Shown in pieces: positions 30,889-34,034 of a stretch of 34,034 bases of DNA. The number at the start of each line of letters is the position of its first letter. The first letter of the stretch is position 1. Both the position numbers and the translations under genes were made by a program. Under the pieces are notes generated by a model, which saw only the letters and a list, made by a program, of their open reading frames with translations, made no database searches and was not told the DNA's origin. Source of the DNA: Pseudomonadota bacterium (GTDB taxonomy: Bacteria > Pseudomonadota > Gammaproteobacteria > Xanthomonadales > Xanthomonadaceae); contig JAEWNY010000099.1 of assembly GCA_023461075.1 (NCBI GenBank), forward strand, positions 1-34,034, written 5' to 3'.

Positions 30889-31872
30889 ATGTCTTCGCAC
30901 CCCTCCACTGCCCCGCGCCGCGGCCTCGTGCTGGTCAACCTCGGCACGCCCGAGGCGCCGACCGCCGATGCGGTCTCGCGTTACCTGCGCGAATTCCTGC
31001 TCGATCGCCGCGTGGTGCAGATCCCGCGCCTGCTGTGGAAACCGCTGCTGGAGCGCGTCATCCTGCCGCGACGCAGCCCGGTGGTGGCGCAGAAATACGC
31101 CGATATCTGGATGGAAGGCGGCTCGCCGTTGGCGGTGCTCACGCAACGGCTGGGCCACGCCGTGCAGGCCGAACTGCCGGATTGGCAGGTGCGCGTCGCG
31201 ATGCGCTATGGCGCACCTGCGCTGGCTACGGCGCTCGATGCGCTCCACGATGAGGGATGCGACGACATCGTGGTGCTGCCGCTGTATCCGCAATATTCGA
31301 CCACCACCACCGCATCGGTCGAGGACGCCGTCGATGCGCTCCGCGCGGACTATCCACGCAGCCGCATCGATGTCATCCGCGACTACCACCGGGATCCACG
31401 CTGGGCCGATGCGGTCGCGGCTTCGATCCGTGCGCACTGGGCGCTGCACGGCCGCGGCGACAAGCTGGCGCTGTCTTTCCACGGCATTCCCGAGCGACTG
31501 GTCCGCGCAGGCGATCCCTATGCCGCCCAATGCGAGGCCAGCACACAGGCGATCGCCGCGGCACTCGGCATCAAGCGGGAAGCCATCCTGCTGACCTACC
31601 AATCGCGCTTCGGCCGCGAACGTTGGCTGCAGCCCTATACCTTGCCGACCATCGAACAGCTCGGCCGCGAAGGCGTGCGCAGGCTCGATGTCGCCTGCCC
31701 CGGCTTCGCGGTCGATTGCCTGGAAACGCTGGAGGAAATCGCGATGTTGAACGCCGAGGCCTTCCGCGCCGCCGGCGGCGGCGAATTCCGCTACATCCCC
31801 TGCCTCAACGACGCGCCCGCGCATGCACAGGCGCTGGCCGCGCTCGCCACCGATCCTGAACAAGCCTCATGA
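30889..31872 (+). CDS. hemH: Ferrochelatase
   Basis: HemH inserts ferrous iron into protoporphyrin IX, the last step of protoheme synthesis, at the inner face of the membrane. The 327-residue protein has LVLVNLGTPEAP near the start, PLYPQYSTTTTAS (residues 131-143), the catalytic His198 in LSFHGIPERL, the segment LTYQSRFGRERWLQPYT (235-251) and the conserved acidic Glu279 in CPGFAVDCLETLEEI. The length is normal. It is followed by an alpha/beta hydrolase gene with a four-base overlap (ATGA), so the two are translationally coupled. It is divergent from the SYLF gene. Confidence 0.97.
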   Translation: MSSHPSTAPRRGLVLVNLGTPEAPTADAVSRYLREFLLDRRVVQIPRLLWKPLLERVILPRRSPVVAQKYADIWMEGGSPLAVLTQRLGHAVQAELPDWQVRVAMRYGAPALATALDALHDEGCDDIVVLPLYPQYSTTTTASVEDAVDALRADYPRSRIDVIRDYHRDPRWADAVAASIRAHWALHGRGDKLALSFHGIPERLVRAGDPYAAQCEASTQAIAAALGIKREAILLTYQSRFGRERWLQPYTLPTIEQLGREGVRRLDVACPGFAVDCLETLEEIAMLNAEAFRAAGGGEFRYIPCLNDAPAHAQALAALATDPEQAS

Positions 31873-32732
31873 GCATCGCGCTTTCCGAAAGCCACATCGA
31901 CATCCCGCTCGGGCGCATCACGGCCTTGCGCGGCGGCAAGACAGGTGCTCCGCGCGTGCTGGCCCTGCACGGCTGGCTGGACAACGCGGCGAGCTTCGTG
32001 CCGCTGGCCGCCCACCTTGGCGATATCGAACTCGTCGCCATCGACCTGCCCGGCCATGGCCGCAGCGTGCATCTTCCAGCGGGCGCGCACTACACCTTCG
32101 AACTCGCGGTGCACCACGTGCTGGATGTCGCCGATGCCCTCGGCTGGGAAAGCTTCCGCCTGCTCGGGCATTCGATGGGCGCCGGCATCGCCAGCCTGGT
32201 GGCCACCTCGGCACCCGACCGCATCGAGAAACTCGTCTGCATCGAGGCCCTCGGCGCCCTGTCGCACCCGGCCGACGAGGCCGCAAGGCGGATGCGTGAA
32301 TCGGTCACGGCCGCACGCGCACTGCAGGGCAAGCCGATGCGGGTGTTCGAATCGCTCGAGCCGGCGATCCAGGCCCGCATGCGCGCCAACCAGATGAGCG
32401 AGCCGGTGGCGCGGCTGGTCGTCGAACGCGGCATCCGCGAGGTCGAGCATGGTTTCGCCTGGTCCAGCGACCAGCGCCTGACCGTGCCGACCTTCCTGCG
32501 ACCGGTCGATGCGCAGATCGACGCACTGGTGGCCGGGATCGACTGCCCGAGCCGCGTGGTGTTCGCCGAACCGGCACAACCCTACCTGCCGGATGAAACA
32601 CGTCGCCGTTATGCCGCGCAGCTGCGCGATGGCGACATGATGGTGATGCCGGGCACCCATCACCTGCACATGGAAACGCCGGCGCAGGTGGCCGAGGTCA
32701 TCGGCGATTTCCTCGCGAATCCGGCGCGCTAG
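31869..32732 (+). CDS. Alpha/beta hydrolase (SERHL-like)
   Basis: The 287-residue protein has an alpha/beta-hydrolase core: the oxyanion segment LALHGWLDNAASF (residues 31-43), DLPGHGRS (59-66), and nucleophile Ser102 in LLGHSMGAGIA. The C-terminal histidine is within MPGTHHLHME (260-269), a spelling typical of serine-hydrolase-like (SERHL) proteins. The expected catalytic acid after strand 6-7 is not obvious: the region reads VVFAEPAQPYL with no Asp at the usual place, so Glu234 or another residue may serve. Substrate unknown. It overlaps hemH by four bases, and its TAG stop shares the palindrome CTAG with the stop of the convergent regulator gene. Confidence 0.85.
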   Translation: MSIALSESHIDIPLGRITALRGGKTGAPRVLALHGWLDNAASFVPLAAHLGDIELVAIDLPGHGRSVHLPAGAHYTFELAVHHVLDVADALGWESFRLLGHSMGAGIASLVATSAPDRIEKLVCIEALGALSHPADEAARRMRESVTAARALQGKPMRVFESLEPAIQARMRANQMSEPVARLVVERGIREVEHGFAWSSDQRLTVPTFLRPVDAQIDALVAGIDCPSRVVFAEPAQPYLPDETRRRYAAQLRDGDMMVMPGTHHLHMETPAQVAEVIGDFLANPAR

Positions 32733-33460
32733 TCCAGTTCCTCGGGCGGCGGCTGCACGCTTTCGGGATCGACCGCCAGCTTGCCCGCCAGCAACACCGC
32801 CTGGGTGCGATTGTTGGCGCCCAGCTTACGCAGGATCGCGGTCATGTGCGCCTTGATCGTCGCCTCCGACACACCCAGGTCGTACGCAATCTGTTTGTTG
32901 AGCAGGCCGGTCGAGAGCATCTGCAGCACGCGGAACTGTTGGGGCGTGAGCCCGCTGACCTTGCGCGCGATGTCGCGCTCGCCCTCGTCGGCGACACGCA
33001 CGGCTTCCAGCGCGGCCCTCGGTGCCCAGCGTTCGCCATCCATCACATGCCGCAGTGCCTCGCCGATGCTTGCAGCATCAGCCGACTTGGGGATGAAGCC
33101 CATCGCACCATGATCGAGTGCGCGACGCATCAGCGCCGGTTCCTCGCGCGCGGACACCATCACGATCGGCAATTGCGGATGCTGGGCGCGCAGGTGCACT
33201 AGGGCCGACAGACCCTGCACGCCCGGCATGGTCAGGTCGAGCAGGAGCAGGTCGGCATCCGTGGCGGCATCGACCATTGAATAGAGGCCGCCGGCATCCT
33301 CGGCTTCCTGCAATTTCGCGTCGGGAAACAGCCGGGTAATCGCGCCGCGCAACGCTTCGCGGAACAGCGGGTGGTCGTCGGCGATGAGGATCGTGGGCAC
33401 CCAGCGATCATGCCCGAAATCCGCCACGCCGACCTGCCGCAGGGACAGGTCGGTGGTCAT
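32729..33460 (-). CDS. LuxR/FixJ-type response regulator (CrbR/ErdR-like)
   Basis: The 243-residue protein has an N-terminal receiver domain (about 23-140) with acidic pocket Asp28/Asp29, phospho-acceptor Asp75 in LLLLDLTMPG, Ser104 and Lys125 (IPKS). A LuxR helix-turn-helix follows at about 175-235 (LTPQQFRVLQMLSTGLLNKQIAYDLGVSEATIKAHM). It resembles the CrbR/ErdR group, which with the hybrid kinase CrbS activates acs in Vibrio and Pseudomonas. It starts 21 bases after the acs stop on the same strand, so it likely shares the acs message. No kinase gene is in the window. ATG 33460 gives a 20-residue lead before the receiver; a GTG at 33400 would start right at it, and neither has a strong Shine-Dalgarno. 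Confidence 0.9.
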   Translation of the reverse strand: MTTDLSLRQVGVADFGHDRWVPTILIADDHPLFREALRGAITRLFPDAKLQEAEDAGGLYSMVDAATDADLLLLDLTMPGVQGLSALVHLRAQHPQLPIVMVSAREEPALMRRALDHGAMGFIPKSADAASIGEALRHVMDGERWAPRAALEAVRVADEGERDIARKVSGLTPQQFRVLQMLSTGLLNKQIAYDLGVSEATIKAHMTAILRKLGANNRTQAVLLAGKLAVDPESVQPPPEELD

Positions 33461-33481
33461 GGCCGCCGCCGACCGGGGTCC

Positions 33482-34034
33482 TCAGCGACGTTCGGCGTGC
33501 AGGCGCTCGCGCACCAGCGAATCCACCACGGAAGGGTCGGCCAAGGTCGAGGTATCGCCCAACTGGTCCGGCGCATCCTCGGCGATCTTGCGCAGGATGC
33601 GACGCATGATCTTGCCGCTGCGTGTCTTCGGCAGACCCGGCGCCCATTGCAGGTGGTCGAGGCTGGCGATCGGCCCGATCTCCTTGCGCACGTGGGCGTT
33701 GAGTTCCTTCTTCAATTCGTCGCTCGGCGCCTCGCCATCCTTCAGCGTCACATAGGCGTACACGCCCTGCCCCTTGATGTCGTGCGGGAAGCCGACCACC
33801 GCGGCCTCGGCCACCTTCGGGTGCGCGACCAGCGCGCTTTCCAGCTCGGCGGTGCCGATGCGATGGCCGCTGACGTTGATGACATCGTCCACCCGCCCGG
33901 TGATCCAGTAATAGCCGTCCTCGTCGCGGCGGCAACCGTCACTGGTGAAGTAGAGGCCAGGATAGGTCTTGAAATAGGTGTCGATGAAACGCTGGTGGTC
34001 GCCGTAGACGGTGCGCATCTGTCCGGGCCAGGAA
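33482..34034 (-). CDS. acs: Acetyl-CoA synthetase, C-terminal part (5' end outside window)
   Basis: This is the last 183 or so residues of acetyl-CoA synthetase, which makes acetyl-CoA from acetate, ATP and CoA through acetyl-AMP. The fragment contains the linker into the C-terminal domain (YWITGRVDDVINVSGHRIGTAELES) and the tail PKTRSGKIMRRILRKIAE, whose Lys is the one acetylated by Pat-type enzymes to switch Acs off. Near the window edge the sequence reads SWPGQMRTVYGDHQRFIDTYF, as in known Acs proteins. Its stop is 21 bases before the response-regulator gene. The N-terminal two thirds lie beyond 34034. Confidence 0.95.
   Translation of the reverse strand, partial: SWPGQMRTVYGDHQRFIDTYFKTYPGLYFTSDGCRRDEDGYYWITGRVDDVINVSGHRIGTAELESALVAHPKVAEAAVVGFPHDIKGQGVYAYVTLKDGEAPSDELKKELNAHVRKEIGPIASLDHLQWAPGLPKTRSGKIMRRILRKIAEDAPDQLGDTSTLADPSVVDSLVRERLHAERR

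Overview
The window is high-GC, densely packed bacterial chromosome. Gene content and order (bioB-bioF-transporter-bioH-bioC, comF divergent from bioB, glyQ/glyS as separate subunits, tamA-tamB, tatABC, a CrbR/ErdR-type regulator after acs) point to a gammaproteobacterium. The style of the proteins and the weak or absent Shine-Dalgarno sites suggest the Xanthomonadaceae/Lysobacteraceae (Lysobacter, Luteimonas, Thermomonas, Xanthomonas and relatives). The family assignment is an inference from protein resemblance and has not been tested by search.

The left edge (1-1525) is accessory DNA. It holds the tail of an M14 zinc carboxypeptidase gene, a dead IS3-family orfA with an in-frame stop plus an orfB stub, a second truncated IS3-family orfA, an AT-rich stretch, and the 3' part of a tRNA-Arg(CCG). 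The 5' half of that tRNA is missing. This arrangement is what the far attachment site of a tRNA-integrated genomic island looks like. The last 22 bp of the tRNA region are repeated 113 bp further on.

From 1532 the sequence is conserved backbone: two pirin-family genes (minus), ubiA (plus), comF (minus), and the biotin operon bioB-bioF-emrE-like-bioH-bioC (plus), in which every junction from bioB onward overlaps by 3-4 bp. A small exported protein follows, then (minus) an ArnT-like glycosyltransferase and a serine/threonine dehydratase-family enzyme, then (plus) a Tyr/Gly-rich lipoprotein and mnmG. The 477-bp gap before mnmG contains no convincing gene but two strong hairpins. One is a rho-independent terminator pointing left with no recognisable gene feeding it.

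A long minus-strand string runs glyQ-glyS-pyrimidine-dimer glycosylase-tamA-tamB (26075 to 16715): glycyl-tRNA synthetase, a UV-repair enzyme and the translocation and assembly module for outer-membrane proteins. Divergent from glyQ are a class I glutamine amidotransferase and a multipass membrane protein. Next come (minus) a SYLF-domain protein, tatA, tatB, tatC and an RDD membrane protein, (plus) hemH with an alpha/beta hydrolase, and (minus) the 3' end of acs followed by a LuxR-type response regulator.

Most of the window is ordinary housekeeping backbone. The places most worth a second look are the island boundary at 1100-1525, the orphan terminator and hairpins at 14183-14313, the transporter embedded in the biotin operon, and the acs-regulator pair. 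No CRISPR array, rRNA, complete tRNA or replication origin was seen.
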